Shown piece by piece: positions 60,001-62,331 of a DNA stretch of 64,000 bases (position 1 is its first letter; each line of letters opens with the position of its first letter). Under the pieces are notes generated by a model. The model was given only the letters and a program-made list of their open reading frames with translations. It searched no databases and was not told the origin of the DNA. The stretch is from Uranotaenia lowii (Eukaryota; Arthropoda; Insecta; Diptera; Culicidae): NCBI RefSeq assembly GCF_029784155.1, contig NC_073693.1, positions 189,093,127-189,157,126 of the forward strand, given 5' to 3'. A program made the translations under genes and the position numbers.

Positions 60001-62331
60001 CACTCGACCACCGAGACGTACAAATTTTTGTTAGTAATTTTTTTTAAGAAGTTTAAAATTTTTGCCCCTAGATGTATGCGGCATTATTGTCCATCTTTAG
60101 ATTTAGATGTTTTTGAAAAAAGTAGTTTGGTCTCAGCAAAAATAACTGCAGATAATTGATGTTTTGGCGTTGTTTTTATAAATGTTGGGATACGTTAGAA
60201 CCATGCTGATCAATGTTATTCTTAAACATGAAATCTGAATATCTGTTATACATTTATTTGTCGTTTAAATATTCTGCAATCAATGATCCGCTTTATACAT
60301 AGTCCTTTCTTCAGGAATTATTTAAAAAATTTTAGGTGTTGCAGCCTTTTCCAGAATAATTGAAAGCGAATGAAAAAAGTGATCGATTCTCCATGTGTAT
60401 GGTACCTATCGATTGCTCTTTTCGAAATTGTTGAACAGCTTACTCTTAGAAATAAAATTTGATCAATACACGATAAACATTAGTATTTGAATAATCTTAT
60501 AATTTAGGGTTACTAGGTATATCCTGCAACACCAAAAAAGAGTACATTGAGATCATTTATCCAAAAAGTCAGAAGAACGTTAGAATCCCGCTTATCCGAA
60601 CTCCAGTTTTCTGAGCTCCGCGTTATCCCAGTCATCAAGTTGACACGAGATCCATATATTTACCGAGCTTTGCGCCAGGATGGTATGCAAAAGGATGTAC
60701 AGTAGAACCCCGCTTACCCGAGGTAGTCGGGGAAGGACCACTTCAGATAAATGAAACCTCGGATTAAACGAAATACATTGACAAACTGTATCCTTTTGCG
60801 CGTAGCTCGGTTCTAACATGGATTTTATTTTTCTATTTAATCGACGTGGTAAAAATTCACAAAAAAGGGATGTTCATTTTTCGTTCGAAAAAGTGTACAT
60901 GTACTCATAAAAGAGTACGTATGGTATCCCATTTTTAATTGAATATGTCATATTTGAAACATCTAGCTTAGCGGAAACTAGCAATATTGTGGACAGATTT
61001 CGCAGAGCCAATTTTGGGAATGACTGTTCTGTCTGAAAAAATGTCCATGAAATCTCGGAAAGTTATGCAACTTACAATTGTCTAATTTTGTGTTTTTTGT
61101 GTTTCATCTTGAATGTTTTTCGCGTGTTTTCTATTATCGTTATCGTGATAAAATACGTTTCAGGAGGTAATGACTATAAACTTATTTGTTGTTATTTTTT
61201 GCTTTAAAATTTTATTTTATCAGCTTTAAATTGTTTATGATCATTATATGATTCTTTTCGCAGATTAATCTGATATTGTTTCTTTAAAGAATTCAAACAA
61301 TTAGAATCATTACTGAAATGAAAGACGAGGAAATGTTTTGTTTATTTACTTCAGAACGTGCTTTGGTGCATCCTTTTTTTTTCAAGCATTTTACATTTCC
61401 CGGAATCATCTTGGTTGAGTCAGATAGTCAGTGGAAAATTAGGAGAAGGCTTGGTTTCCCGGAAATCGTAAAATTAAATTCGAATTCTTGTCTTCTCTGG
61501 TTCACTTTAAGCATAGAATCAAGTAGTACCCTGCTTAACCAAGCTCCAGTAATCCGAACTTCCGAGTTATCCGGGCCACCATATTCATACAAGATCTATG
61601 TATTTACCGAGCTATGCGCCTGGATGGTATGCAAAACCAGAGCAAAAGATTTAAAAAATAAAATCAAATGTATAGGTTTTCTCAAAAATCGCTCGCATTT
61701 GTCCAACCCAGATAAGTCCTACAAAAAATTCTGGGTTGCTTGCACTATCAGTACCTTTTCAAACTTTTTCAAAACTTGTAGCAATAAAAAGATTCCTCCT
61801 TTACCAAATTTACTAACCACATCTGAACTCAAAGTATTTATATCTTTATTTATTGTCTGTAAACTTTTATACCACTAATAAAAATTATCAGATATTTTTC
61901 ATTCGAAGAAAACAATCATTTATCATTCACTCATAAAAGCCCTCGAAAATCGAACTGCATGAACAAACTGCTATAATTGCATTACGATTAATATCCAGTT
62001 TTCATTGTCCCGTCGAATACTAACCTTATTCGACTCATACTGCACCACAAAAGATAAATAATGAACTCGAAAAGAAAGAAAAGGCGGTCAATGTCAACGA
62101 CAACACAACCCCAACAGTCCCAAGAATGCCAGACGCTACCAAGCGAGGCGTGGGTGCTCTTTTTTTTGCAACAATATTCTTCTTCACAAAAGATTACCGG
62201 TCAATCAAACCGATTCGGGTAAAAACGGAACGGATTAAGGCACAATCGATAAACAAAAACTTTGTTAGTATTTAAACCGAAAGTATGATTTTTCTTACCC
62301 GCGTAACCTTCCGTGGCTTTCTGTTGGACAT
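5747..62331 (-). CDS. SLC16-type monocarboxylate transporter (MFS), ten coding exons, two alternative first exons
   Basis: A plasma-membrane proton-linked or facilitative carrier for small carboxylates such as lactate or pyruvate is the family's usual role; the substrate here is not known. The exons (listed separately) join in frame to about 790 residues from the 52361 start or 796 from the 62299 start. The SLC16 hallmark DGGYGW spans the exon 2/3 junction, and the second family signature [14 protein letters not shown] lies before TM5. TM1-6 are all in exon 3, a roughly 260-residue cytoplasmic loop is in exons 4-6, TM7-12 are in exons 7-9, and the tail is in exon 10. The loop and tail are longer than in vertebrate MCT1-4, as is common in insect members. 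The TM8 stretch reads ITNTVAR, so the arginine equivalent to MCT1 R306 is kept but the D302 position is Asn. The introns total about 54 kb and are filled with transposons. A specific Drosophila ortholog name cannot be assigned safely. Confidence 0.9.
6021..6508. other. Intron 9, 3' portion: little recognised, one dispersed motif
   Basis: Intronic sequence next to the exon 10 acceptor. At 6357-6402 there is a copy of the motif GAGGCTCTTGGGATCAGAGG, which recurs in both arms of the foldback just to the right. Otherwise nothing is seen. Confidence 0.35.
6509..6833. repeat. Foldback repeat, about 125-bp arms
   Basis: The left arm (about 6509-6632) and right arm (about 6709-6833) are near-perfect reverse complements. 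Both include AGGTATACTTAACTCAAAAT or its complement and the GATCAGAGGGGTGCAAGTGC motif. The spacer is about 75 bp. A further direct copy of the inner motif lies at 6357-6402. No coding potential. Confidence 0.8.
6910..7506 (-). pseudogene. LINE ORF2 C-terminal fragment (end of RNase H region and Cys/His motif) plus 3' UTR
   Basis: The frame at 7114-7506 encodes 130 residues. It begins with [20 protein letters not shown], typical of the segment after the last RNase H motif in R1/I/LOA-type LINEs. It continues to [13 protein letters not shown] and [18 protein letters not shown], the Cys/His cluster that ends these ORF2 proteins. All upstream domains (endonuclease, RT and most of RNase H) are missing, so this is a 5'-truncated dead copy. 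The next about 200 bp to 6910 are probably its 3' UTR. It lies in intron 9 of the transporter gene, in the same orientation. Confidence 0.75.
7507..7796. other. A+T-rich intronic spacer, nothing recognised
   Basis: The interval between the truncated LINE and the next foldback has no open frame or repeat structure that I can support. Confidence 0.4.
7797..8585. mobile_element. Foldback element, 789 bp, arms nearly full length
   Basis: The element starts TAGACTGTCCCAAATTTGTA and ends GGTCATTTGGGGCACTCTA. The two halves are reverse complements along almost their whole length; for example GATCCTAGGCCTAGTACAAG is mirrored near 8510. The centre is near 8190. No protein is encoded. It belongs to the same family as the 1264-bp palindrome at 47595-48858, but its arms have diverged more. 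TA at the ends fits a TA-target element. Confidence 0.85.
8635..9108 (+). CDS. Unrecognised open frame (doubtful gene)
   Basis: The frame is open from 8635 to a TAA at 9106-9108. The first ATG is at 8759, giving about 116 residues ([15 protein letters not shown]...). It is basic with aromatic residues ([17 protein letters not shown]). No known domain is recognised, and the frame ends in a poly-T tract giving FFF. It lies in an intron between a foldback and retrotransposon-like DNA, so it is more likely transposon debris or chance than a host gene. Confidence 0.2.
   Translation, partial: LVWFLYCFNPIFVRLVNFYNYVQQNLRRGIVRVLPTNILGGMNKKIAIASITLLSSNIRMANLKAFAQLEKQSRIYFHPVPYKKYACHSKYLVHKTARKWQKQLGTTALFISAIVKSYFASRVSTSPDRIIYTLCPVNWRHRLSVFFFCANDFKKED
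9109..10450 (+). mobile_element. G+C-rich block, probably retrotransposon leader; contains a basic ORF
   Basis: The block from about 9530 to 10450 is markedly richer in G+C than its surroundings and has overlapping open frames on both strands. The most protein-like frame starts at an ATG at 10170 and stops at 10432 (86 residues). It is very rich in Arg, Lys and Ala ([20 protein letters not shown]) and unlike any family I recognise. The block ends about 260 bp before the Gag-like ORF at 10714 on the same strand, so it may be that element's 5' leader. The start near GATCAGTCTTCGTTGAGATT (9109) resembles a LINE 5' end. It could also be an unrelated insertion. Confidence 0.35.
10630..10665 (+). 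promoter_or_regulatory. Possible TATA and initiator before the Gag-like ORF
   Basis: ATATATAAAG at about 10635-10644 is followed about 25 bp later by CGATCATAGT, which resembles an arthropod TCA initiator. It lies about 55-80 bp upstream of the ORF start at 10714. The composition is A+T-rich, so the match may be chance. Confidence 0.2.
10714..11640 (+). pseudogene. LINE ORF1 (Gag-like, zinc knuckle), frame-broken
   Basis: An ATG at 10714 opens 125 residues with an RRM-like first segment ([20 protein letters not shown]) and a CCHC knuckle [14 protein letters not shown] near the end. The frame stops at 11091, but similar composition continues in other frames. The 11273-11640 frame has Lys/Ser/Glu-rich sequence ([16 protein letters not shown]) typical of the C-terminal part of these Gag proteins. 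ORF1 is therefore broken by frameshifts. It is the 5' end of the non-LTR element that continues to 15072. Confidence 0.75.
11880..12495 (+). pseudogene. LINE ORF2 fragment: end of endonuclease and start of reverse transcriptase
   Basis: The frame at 11881-12138 contains [20 protein letters not shown], the conserved junction after the AP endonuclease domain of Jockey-type ORF2. The next frame, 12258-12497, gives [16 protein letters not shown] and [16 protein letters not shown], the usual entrance to the RT domain (SKGAGPDG). Stops and frameshifts separate the pieces. The reading is interrupted at 12495 by a 1.87-kb insertion and resumes at 14387. Confidence 0.8.
12496..14363. mobile_element. 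1.87-kb insertion inside the LINE ORF2, with 23-bp target duplication
   Basis: The 23 bases at 12473-12495 (starting GCCTGATCAACTACCCC) are repeated exactly at 14364-14386, and the RT-like coding resumes after the second copy. The inserted DNA starts AGCTGAGCTTAGCTTGATTG and ends GAACAAAACTGAT; read on the minus strand it would begin ATCAGTTTTGTTC. A duplication this long fits target-primed (LINE or SINE) insertion better than a cut-and-paste transposon. The interior is A+T-rich and has no recognisable protein; the ORFs around 12620-12920 look spurious. It may be a non-autonomous retroelement or a decayed LINE. Confidence 0.7.
14364..15072 (+). pseudogene. LINE reverse transcriptase, interrupted and frameshifted
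   Basis: RT coding resumes after the insertion. [18 protein letters not shown] (frame 2) continues the GPDQLP motif, followed by [20 protein letters not shown] and [16 protein letters not shown] (RT motif A), then SGVPQGS-like sequence (motif B region) with stops. At 14877-15072 come [20 protein letters not shown] (catalytic YADD) and [10 protein letters not shown]. Several frameshifts and stops show it is dead. The coding ends exactly where the MITE at 15075 begins. Confidence 0.85.
15075..16018. mobile_element. TA-flanked MITE family 'GGGGAGAATGGGG', copy 1 (944 bp)
   Basis: Imperfect terminal inverted repeats of about 28 bp: GGGGAGAATGGGGATGTTTG at the left, and a right end that reads GGGATGAAAGTGGATACTTG on the minus strand. 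TA occurs at both flanks (15073-15074 and 16019-16020). A second copy of almost the same length lies at 43198-44135 in reverse orientation; for example CTGACAGCGTGTAATTTCAA here is mirrored near 44045. No ORF. It has inserted into the dead LINE RT, and its right end lies 34 bp from the splice donor of transporter exon 9. Confidence 0.88.
16053..16284 (-). CDS. SLC16 transporter, exon 9 (TM10-TM12 region)
   Basis: The acceptor reads TTTCTTCCTCTAG and the donor AAGAG|gtgagt. The exon encodes [20 protein letters not shown], then a membrane segment in the [20 protein letters not shown] family signature (MCTs carry a similar G-x3-G-x-P-x-AG motif). It ends with the last helix, [20 protein letters not shown]. 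Phase: 2 nt in, 2 nt out. Confidence 0.9.
16346..16568 (-). CDS. SLC16 transporter, exon 8 (TM8-TM9)
   Basis: The acceptor reads AAAACATTCCAG and the donor GTTG|gtaagc. The product includes [20 protein letters not shown] then [20 protein letters not shown]. The Asn and Arg in ITNTVAR occupy the positions of the functional Asp/Arg pair of human MCT1 TM8 as I recall that alignment; Asn is seen in many SLC16 members outside MCT1-4. Phase 0 in, 1 nt out. Confidence 0.9.
16629..16807 (-). CDS. SLC16 transporter, exon 7 (TM7)
   Basis: The acceptor reads TCTCCTTTGCAG and the donor AGAT|gtaagt. It encodes [20 protein letters not shown] then [20 protein letters not shown] and [19 protein letters not shown]. 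The DP motif at the start of TM7 and the P-F-V-Y helix are typical of the family. The exon needs 1 nt from upstream. Both exon 6 and exon 4 supply exactly 1 nt, so exons 5-6 can be skipped in frame. Confidence 0.9.
16874..17099 (-). CDS. SLC16 transporter, exon 6 (cytoplasmic loop)
   Basis: The acceptor reads CCCCACTTTTAG and the donor GAAC|gtaagt. It encodes [40 protein letters not shown] and further Ser/Arg-rich sequence ending [11 protein letters not shown]. Residues such as [13 protein letters not shown] are strongly reminiscent of insect MCT loops. Likely cytoplasmic and rich in potential phosphorylation sites. Phase 0 in, 1 nt out. Confidence 0.85.
17100..17384. other. Intron 5, 3' end: short GA repeat, nothing else
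   Basis: A (GA)n tract lies at about 17146-17160. No other feature was seen before the Jockey-like element begins. Confidence 0.4.
17385..19385 (-). mobile_element. 5'-truncated Jockey-clade non-LTR element
   Basis: The unit runs from a truncated left-over of the endonuclease-RT linker (about 19385, residues [20 protein letters not shown]) through an open RT ORF to a short 3' UTR ending in AATAAAACTAAAACTAGGG at about 17385. Such a tail of short A-rich repeats is usual for Jockey-type elements. ORF1 and the endonuclease are absent. I could not identify a clear target duplication. It sits in transporter intron 5, in the gene's orientation. Confidence 0.8.
17477..19267 (-). CDS. Reverse transcriptase ORF2 fragment, open for 596 codons
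   Basis: RNA-templated DNA synthesis is the family's role. The frame is open from the first usable start (TTG at 19267; the coding continues upstream to about 19385) to TAA at 17477. Visible RT landmarks are [20 protein letters not shown], then [44 protein letters not shown] (motif A Asp), [14 protein letters not shown] (motif B), [13 protein letters not shown] (catalytic YADD) and [13 protein letters not shown]. The distal part has the [19 protein letters not shown] segment shared by Jockey-clade proteins. The start is not natural, because the endonuclease part is missing. No stop or frameshift was found in the RT, so the copy looks recent. It is not autonomous, since ORF1 and the nuclease are absent. 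Confidence 0.9.
   Translation of the reverse strand: MHRAQRCSYLNELQQNIQSEPKRFWKYVNSKRKSNLIPKNVSYNNNKAESLEDASELFAEYFHSVYRLSNAEIEQERQSPVEILPEFTIAASDIRRKILSLDESKSCGPDGIPNSFLKKCVSGIEEPLQFLFTSSIRAGLFPKFWKISHVIPIHKNGSRLTVENYRGVAILSAIPKLFESIVYDKIYPWIETKTSDVQHGFLKKRSTVTNLTEFVSRTSQWMMQGFQVDAIYTDMSKAFDVININALLSVLCKNGITGSCLQWIRSYLIERTQYVKLENVRSSTFSVNSGVPQGSHLGPLLFIAVMNEFPEVLTDVFALVYADDLKMFLPIRHPKDCVTLQNALHRFTECCSRFGLKINSSKCNVITFSRKISNITYEYRLENDFIIARQSSVKDLGVELDAELIFSKHIEKVVAKANSMFGMVSRICHELDNPYTIVSIYTGLVRTVIEYAGIVWRPYYNIHNNRLERVQKKFLKYALRNLGWQAEMPEYRVLCMLVGLETLQTRRKSIDALFLKDLICGRYYSPYLLSCISPYEGRSSLRSVRPFQLANRIQNYARNEPMYRMMAFYNTNVDIIQLSMSREQIKSRIVQCSFTN
19386..19958. other. Unassigned intronic DNA with a G+C-richer block (19560-19860)
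   Basis: The block 19560-19860 differs in composition from its surroundings and contains no convincing gene. Its sharp composition change suggests a transposon remnant, perhaps a solo LTR, but I found neither duplicated flanks nor a primer-binding site. Confidence 0.25.
20054..21765. mobile_element. Inner foldback A (1.7 kb)
   Basis: The left arm begins near TATTCTGGTATAAAATTTTT and the right arm ends near AATTTTTTATACCAGTATC. The mirrored segments include GATAGCGAGATAAAAATGTT and TCCATCAGAAAGTGCACATT. No ORF of note. It contains a tandem duplication at 20508-20646 in the left half. Confidence 0.8.
20508..20646. repeat. Tandem duplication, two units of about 68 bp
   Basis: CGGTGGAACTAGCAGAGTTT starts both units (20508 and about 20580). 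The units are nearly identical through CTATATCTAAATTATC. This is a local duplication inside one arm of the foldback, with no counterpart in the other arm. Confidence 0.75.
21978..22312 (+). pseudogene. 3' end of a LINE ORF2, 5'-truncated
   Basis: A G+C-richer patch encodes, across one frameshift, [27 protein letters not shown], then [17 protein letters not shown] and [15 protein letters not shown]. This is the C-terminal segment typical of RTE-like and related non-LTR ORF2 proteins (R-W-L-D-x-V-x-x-D-L, then NWR-x-x-A-x-DR). An ATAAAATAA-rich tail follows. It sits between two inner foldbacks, so it was probably caught during serial insertion. Confidence 0.65.
22633..23384. mobile_element. Inner foldback B (752 bp)
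   Basis: Ends CACACAGGGGAAAATGATGT and, mirrored, ACATCGTTTTCCCCTGTGTG. The arms continue through ACGGAGCGTTTTAGACCCAT and its complement, and GTTTTTGACAAAAAAATGAT-like sequence. No coding. Confidence 0.85.
23648..24454. mobile_element. Inner foldback C (807 bp)
   Basis: It starts ATTAGACTGAGTCGATTTGG and ends CCAAATTGACTCAGTCTAAT. The arms match over about 400 bp, including GGTCCAAAACTCATCTATGA. The centre, around 24050, includes a smaller hairpin (TATTGCATGGCTACTTTTCATGCAATA). A solo fragment of the same arm lies at 34228-34280. Confidence 0.85.
24550..26282. other. Intron 5, upstream half: A+T-rich, no element recognised
   Basis: No inverted repeat, ORF or known repeat family was noticed in this interval. 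It may hold unique intronic sequence. Confidence 0.35.
26283..26426 (-). CDS. Possible exon 5 extension / alternative C terminus of the transporter
   Basis: The frame of exon 5 stays open past the gtacgt donor for 47 more residues. It contains [20 protein letters not shown] and [17 protein letters not shown] before TAA at 26283. The first 25 residues have loop-like composition; the rest is less convincing. It could be an extended exon ending at 26352 or a terminal exon of a truncated isoform. Confidence 0.4.
   Translation of the reverse strand, partial: VRKTMHLKVSRGSVTGSKNNNADDFVSSSHFLPNLFSTKLRESLLYS
26427..26554 (-). CDS. SLC16 transporter, exon 5 (cytoplasmic loop, alternative 3' ends)
   Basis: The acceptor reads CTCCCCTAACAG. 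The 2 nt at the start complete the codon from exon 4. The exon encodes [20 protein letters not shown] then [16 protein letters not shown]. The donor used here, GAT|gtacgt at 26426, gives phase 0 and joins exon 6. A later phase-0 donor, TTT|gttagt at 26351, would add 25 residues (starting [16 protein letters not shown]), which also look protein-like. Without splicing, the frame runs to TAA at 26283-26285, which would end the protein after the first six membrane segments. Confidence 0.75.
26649..27079 (-). CDS. SLC16 transporter, exon 4 (start of cytoplasmic loop)
   Basis: The acceptor reads TTGTTTTCTTTTAG and the donor GTCAG|gtgagt. It follows TM6 with [20 protein letters not shown], then [20 protein letters not shown], a Gln/Ala stretch and a long Ser-rich part ([18 protein letters not shown]). 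It is the bulk of the TM6-TM7 loop. Phase: 1 nt in, 1 nt out. Confidence 0.9.
27158..27703 (-). CDS. SLC16 transporter, exon 3 (TM1-TM6)
   Basis: The acceptor reads CTTTCTATTTCCAG and the donor CTCAC|gtaagt. It encodes the entire N-terminal half: TM1 [22 protein letters not shown]2 [22 protein letters not shown]3 [22 protein letters not shown]4 [20 protein letters not shown], the signature [20 protein letters not shown] leading into TM5, and TM6 [20 protein letters not shown]. Phase: 1 nt in, 2 nt out. Confidence 0.95.
27704..29111. other. Intron 2, 3' end: dispersed repeat fragment near 27900-28200
   Basis: The segment 27915-28130 (TTGCCCTGATATTTAATACA and onward) resembles 55995-56220 in the same orientation (both contain GATA-TTT-ATACAAAATT and a FREGSE-like GGAAAAGT-TCGGTCTGG pattern). 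It is a diverged dispersed repeat. Nothing else was recognised. Confidence 0.4.
29112..31819. mobile_element. TIR element, 2.7 kb, TA-flanked, with another element inside
   Basis: The ends are CCGTAAAACGGGGTAAGATT and its mirror AATCTTACCCCGTTTTACGG, each flanked by TA (29110-29111 and 31820-31821). The arms match for more than 100 bp (TTTCTCGATTATTTTTTCCG; ATGTAGCATGTTTCATATTT). The element at 29646-30240 is inserted into it. The interior to the right (31140-31345) contains a repeat also seen at 63190-63400. No transposase was found. A single diverged end of the same family lies at 49954. Confidence 0.88.
29646..30240. mobile_element. Nested MITE (595 bp) with repeated TTGCCAAAATCGA motifs
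   Basis: The ends are AGACCCCGTTCGATTTTGGC and, mirrored, GAACGGGGTCT; TA lies at 29644-29645 and 30241-30242. Both terminal regions carry repeats of TGCCAAAATCGAA or GTTGCCAAAAT. The centre is poly-T and poly-TTTG rich, producing only spurious ORFs. Confidence 0.85.
31820..32776. other. Intron 2 between the TIR element and exon 2: short direct repeats only
   Basis: ATCGATTTAAAAATCATAAAT is present twice around 31985-32030 (direct, about 27 bp apart). Nothing else was recognised. Confidence 0.4.
32777..32895 (-). CDS. SLC16 transporter, exon 2 (acidic N terminus and DGG motif)
   Basis: The acceptor reads TTCTCCCCCGCAG and the donor GGCGG|gtaagt. It encodes [33 protein letters not shown], then PPPPDGG, which with the first codons of exon 3 gives the SLC16 motif DGGYGW. 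It enters at phase 0, so it accepts either first coding exon (52361-52375 or 62299-62331), and leaves with 2 nt. Confidence 0.92.
32896..34438. other. Intron 1 (right of exon 2): unassigned, with a fragment of foldback C and a G15-type run
   Basis: Bases 34228-34280 match the arm of the foldback at 23648 (TTCAAAACTCATCCATGATT). A run of about 15 G lies at 34372-34386. A G+C-richer patch at 33120-33200 is unrecognised. Confidence 0.4.
34441..35604. mobile_element. TA-flanked TIR element (1164 bp) carrying tRNA-like sequence in both arms
   Basis: The termini are GGGGAGATAAGGGCATAACG and, mirrored, TTATGCCCTCATCTCCCC, with TA at 34439-34440 and 35605-35606. GGCATAATGAGCAC-type repeats occur inside both arms. 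The left arm has an A-box-like TGGCCTATTGG (34892-34902) and a B-box AGTTCGATTCC (34934-34944), spaced as in tRNAs. The right arm has the inverted equivalents (35196-35206 and 35238-35248). No transposase was seen. The tRNA-like part could be a pol III promoter or an old tRNA/SINE insertion duplicated by arm formation. Confidence 0.85.
35605..37764. other. A+T-rich intron, no feature recognised
   Basis: No gene or inverted repeat was seen. Short low-complexity tracts and phrases such as CTGGGAAAATCCAGGC (36911) recur loosely but could not be delimited. Confidence 0.35.
37765..39758. mobile_element. Arthropod 'TAGCTGACCCGG...TATATAGAT' repeat with internal tandem array
   Basis: It begins CTAGCTGACCCGGTGTGCTT and ends with a CAGA tract followed by AAATTCATTTTTATATACAT and TATATAGAT. 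This head and tail, and the phrase CAAATCGGTTCAGTAGTTTC near the end, are familiar from abundant non-autonomous arthropod repeats. Between about 38100 and 39660 a roughly 150-bp unit is repeated about ten times. Each unit has GAGTTATGCAAAAAATTGTA, a C/T-rich tract, an A/G tract and CATAGAAACATTTCTCGTAC-like sequence. A shorter relative lies at 40783-41075. The class is uncertain. Confidence 0.75.
38100..39660. repeat. Degenerate tandem array, units of about 150 bp
   Basis: Successive units share TTCTCGTACCCAAATA, CCATGCCAAATTTGG, GAGTTATGCAAAAAATTGTA and CCCCTCCCCCCTT-like blocks. Unit starts are visible near 38330, 38580, 38730, 38885, 39030, 39185, 39335, 39490 and 39640. Units differ by point changes and small gaps. 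No coding. Confidence 0.7.
40054..40356. mobile_element. Foldback MITE, 303 bp, TA-flanked
   Basis: The ends are GAGCAAGTTCATTGGTGTTG and, mirrored, CAACACCAGTGAACTTGCTC, with TA at 40052-40053 and 40357-40358. The arms extend through AGCACATTTTGAAAACTTTA, about 85 bp each. No ORF. Confidence 0.88.
40357..42264. other. Intron 1: repeat fragments (40783-41075; 41095-41680)
   Basis: 40783-41075 is a shorter relative of the repeat at 37765 (GATCCGGTGTGCTTTGCTAT). 41095-41680 is an inverted counterpart of 55100-55490: GCTGCATACATTCAGGGGTA here, ACCCCTGAATGTATGCAGCA there, with further matches at GCAGCAGAAAAGGCGTATGT. No gene was seen. Confidence 0.5.
42265..43138. mobile_element. Probable TIR element (874 bp)
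   Basis: GCACACAGGAGTA at the left is mirrored by TACTCCTGTGTGC at the right. The similarity extends, more weakly, for about 60 bp (CGCCAAAAGTATTTTTTAGT against the complement of the right side). The inner part is A+T-rich with no ORF. No duplicated flank was recognised. Confidence 0.5.
43198..44135. mobile_element. TA-flanked MITE family 'GGGGAGAATGGGG', copy 2 (938 bp, inverted relative to copy 1)
   Basis: The termini are GGGGAGAATGAGGATACTTG and, mirrored, CAAGTAACCCCACTCTCCCC, with TA on each side. The right end matches the left end of the copy at 15075 on the opposite strand (GCGTGTAACTTCAAGTTTCT; AAAAAGATATGATGA). Lengths differ by only 6 bp, so this is one family of fixed size. Confidence 0.9.
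44136..46778. other. Intron 1: apparently unique DNA, candidate regulatory stretch at 44340-45450
   Basis: This stretch is less A+T-rich than its neighbours in parts (44380-44700 and 45180-45440) and lacks the repeats seen elsewhere. No open frame is convincing. Unique islands in a first intron can be enhancers, but nothing here proves that. Confidence 0.35.
47595..48858. mobile_element. Near-perfect palindromic foldback element, 1264 bp
   Basis: The ends are TAGACTGCCTCAAATGACCC and GGGTCATTTGGGGCAGTCTA. The two arms of about 617 bp are reverse complements with only a few mismatches and no net gaps: the arithmetic centre of the ends (48226) is also the centre of every mirrored pair I checked. 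The loop is about 25 bases (48214-48240). The same 108-codon frame therefore appears on both strands (47845-48171 minus; 48282-48608 plus), a mirror artefact rather than two genes. It is related to the 789-bp foldback at 7797. Transcribed, it would give a very long hairpin RNA. Confidence 0.93.
49113..49745 (+). pseudogene. Mariner-like transposase C-terminal part, frameshifted
   Basis: DDE transposase that would cut and rejoin the element's ends. The frame at 49113-49394 contains [11 protein letters not shown] and [14 protein letters not shown] (second catalytic Asp region, usual form vmDDEtYf). A shifted frame continues [20 protein letters not shown], matching the FWPDLAxxHYA block with the next Asp. 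A third frame gives [20 protein letters not shown] (third acidic residue), and [20 protein letters not shown] near the C terminus. At least two frameshifts and an internal stop make it inactive. The N-terminal DNA-binding part is not recognisable. Confidence 0.75.
49853..52360. other. Intron 1: one terminal fragment of the 29112 family, otherwise unassigned
   Basis: 49954-50270 matches one end of the 2.7-kb TIR element (CCGTAATCCGGGGTAATATT; GGGGAATGTGGCATGTTTCA), diverged. No opposite end was found, so it is truncated. The rest is A+T-rich with no gene. Confidence 0.5.
52361..52375 (-). CDS. SLC16 transporter, alternative first coding exon 1B (MTDKV)
   Basis: The minus strand reads AAAAAATGACCGATAAAGTG then gtaagagt. 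This gives a good insect start context (AAAA before ATG), five codons and a near-consensus donor leaving phase 0, exactly as exon 2 requires. A G+C-richer, CAG-repeat-containing leader extends upstream to about 52990. The exon is tiny, so support comes from phase and donor only. Confidence 0.6.
52376..53000 (-). promoter_or_regulatory. Probable 5' UTR and promoter region of the 1B transcript
   Basis: This G+C-richer island lies upstream of the MTDKV start. It includes CAGCAGCAGCAGC (read on the minus strand as GCTGCTGCTG) and no repeat seen elsewhere in the window. The transcription start is not identifiable by eye. Confidence 0.4.
53001..54492. other. Intron or upstream region, no feature recognised
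   Basis: No ORF with protein character and no inverted repeat was noticed. 53270-53480 looks non-repetitive. Confidence 0.35.
54493..54858. mobile_element. hAT-like MITE (366 bp) with 8-bp target duplication
   Basis: The terminal repeats CAAGGTTGCCGAAA and, mirrored, TTTCGGCAACCTTG are flanked by identical octamers CTCCCCAC at 54485-54492 and 54859-54866. An 8-bp duplication and a CA-GG-TTG terminus point to the hAT superfamily. The interior repeats TCACAGAA several times and has no ORF. Confidence 0.85.
54859..56342. other. Repeat debris: 'attcggccgaatattcg' piece, inverted copy of 41095, C-rich tract
   Basis: 54955-55015 contains TATTCGGCCAAACGAATATT, also found near 30840. 55100-55490 is the reverse counterpart of 41095-41680. 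55660-55790 has a CCCCCTCC-rich patch with TATTACGTAACG-type sequence that recurs loosely at 59530-59640. 55995-56220 resembles 27915-28130. Confidence 0.5.
56343..57628. mobile_element. TIR element A with tRNA-like sequence (1286 bp)
   Basis: The ends are CCCAAGTAACCATTAAGCCG and, mirrored, CGGCTTAATGGTTACTTGGG. The arms of about 110 bp continue through GGCATTATAGT and CCCAACA. At about 57244-57305 a tRNA-like stretch (A-box-like TGGTGCATCAAGC, B-box GAGTTCGATTC) is present. The segment 56650-57070 is less A+T-rich and has short frames on both strands that I do not recognise. A related half-element in opposite orientation follows directly (57640-58778). Confidence 0.75.
57640..58778. mobile_element. 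Related element B, opposite orientation, with tRNA-like part and an exon-like ORF
   Basis: Its left part mirrors the right part of element A (CCGGTTTTGGCCTG; CACCGGAAAAA; GTATAAGGC). A tRNA-like sequence lies on the minus strand: B-box complement GGAATTGAACT near 57889-57898 and A-box complement CCATCAAGCCA near 57945-57955. The right end GGTTTGTTGGGCG mirrors the subterminal CCCAACAAACC of element A. The left terminus proper is missing. Confidence 0.6.
58242..58381 (-). pseudogene. Exon-like coding fragment inside element B, unrecognised protein
   Basis: On the minus strand a good acceptor (ATACTCTCTTGCAG) precedes a 45-codon frame: [20 protein letters not shown], then [20 protein letters not shown], ending at TGA. 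The composition and acceptor suggest a genuine terminal exon, perhaps of an autonomous ancestor of elements A/B. I do not recognise the protein. The upstream exon was not found. Confidence 0.4.
58801..59509. mobile_element. MITE (709 bp) with TA flanks and repeated TCTTATGAAA
   Basis: The terminal sequence CACTCAGGCAAATTCTTATT is mirrored by AATAGTATTTTTCTGAGCG. TA lies at 58799-58800 and 59510-59511. Inside, CATAAGA and TCTTATGAAA recur often in both orientations. No transposase. Confidence 0.7.
59860..60020 (-). mobile_element. tRNA-derived SINE
   Basis: Reading the minus strand from 60020: a tRNA-like head GTCTCGGTGGTCGAGTGATA (A-box) with B-box GGGTTCGATTCCC, then a body containing CGGCTAAGACGGTGCATGTC, ending in a T/A-rich tail (plus-strand poly-T at 59856-59865). 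This is the pol III SINE layout. The flanking target duplication could not be delimited because both sides are A/T-rich. Confidence 0.75.
60021..62298. other. Intron 1A: two pogo-like repeat copies (about 60570-60790 and 61525-61640)
   Basis: Both copies carry TATTTACCGAGCT-TGCGCC-GGATGGTATGCAAAA and a start of the type ACCC-GCTTA-CC (AGAACCCCGCTTACCCGAGG at 60704), the familiar terminal sequence of pogo/Tigger-like MITEs. The 186-codon open frame at 61318-61878 runs through the second copy and is spurious. Confidence 0.55.
62299..62331 (-). CDS. SLC16 transporter, alternative first coding exon 1A ([11 protein letters not shown])
   Basis: The minus strand reads GTGTCAAAATGTCC, a strong insect start context, then 11 codons ending CGG and the donor gtaagaaa. 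It leaves phase 0, matching exon 2. The basic N terminus contrasts with the short acidic-leaning MTDKV of exon 1B. Upstream sequence to about 62700 is G+C-richer and free of recognised repeats, as expected of a leader and promoter. Confidence 0.6.
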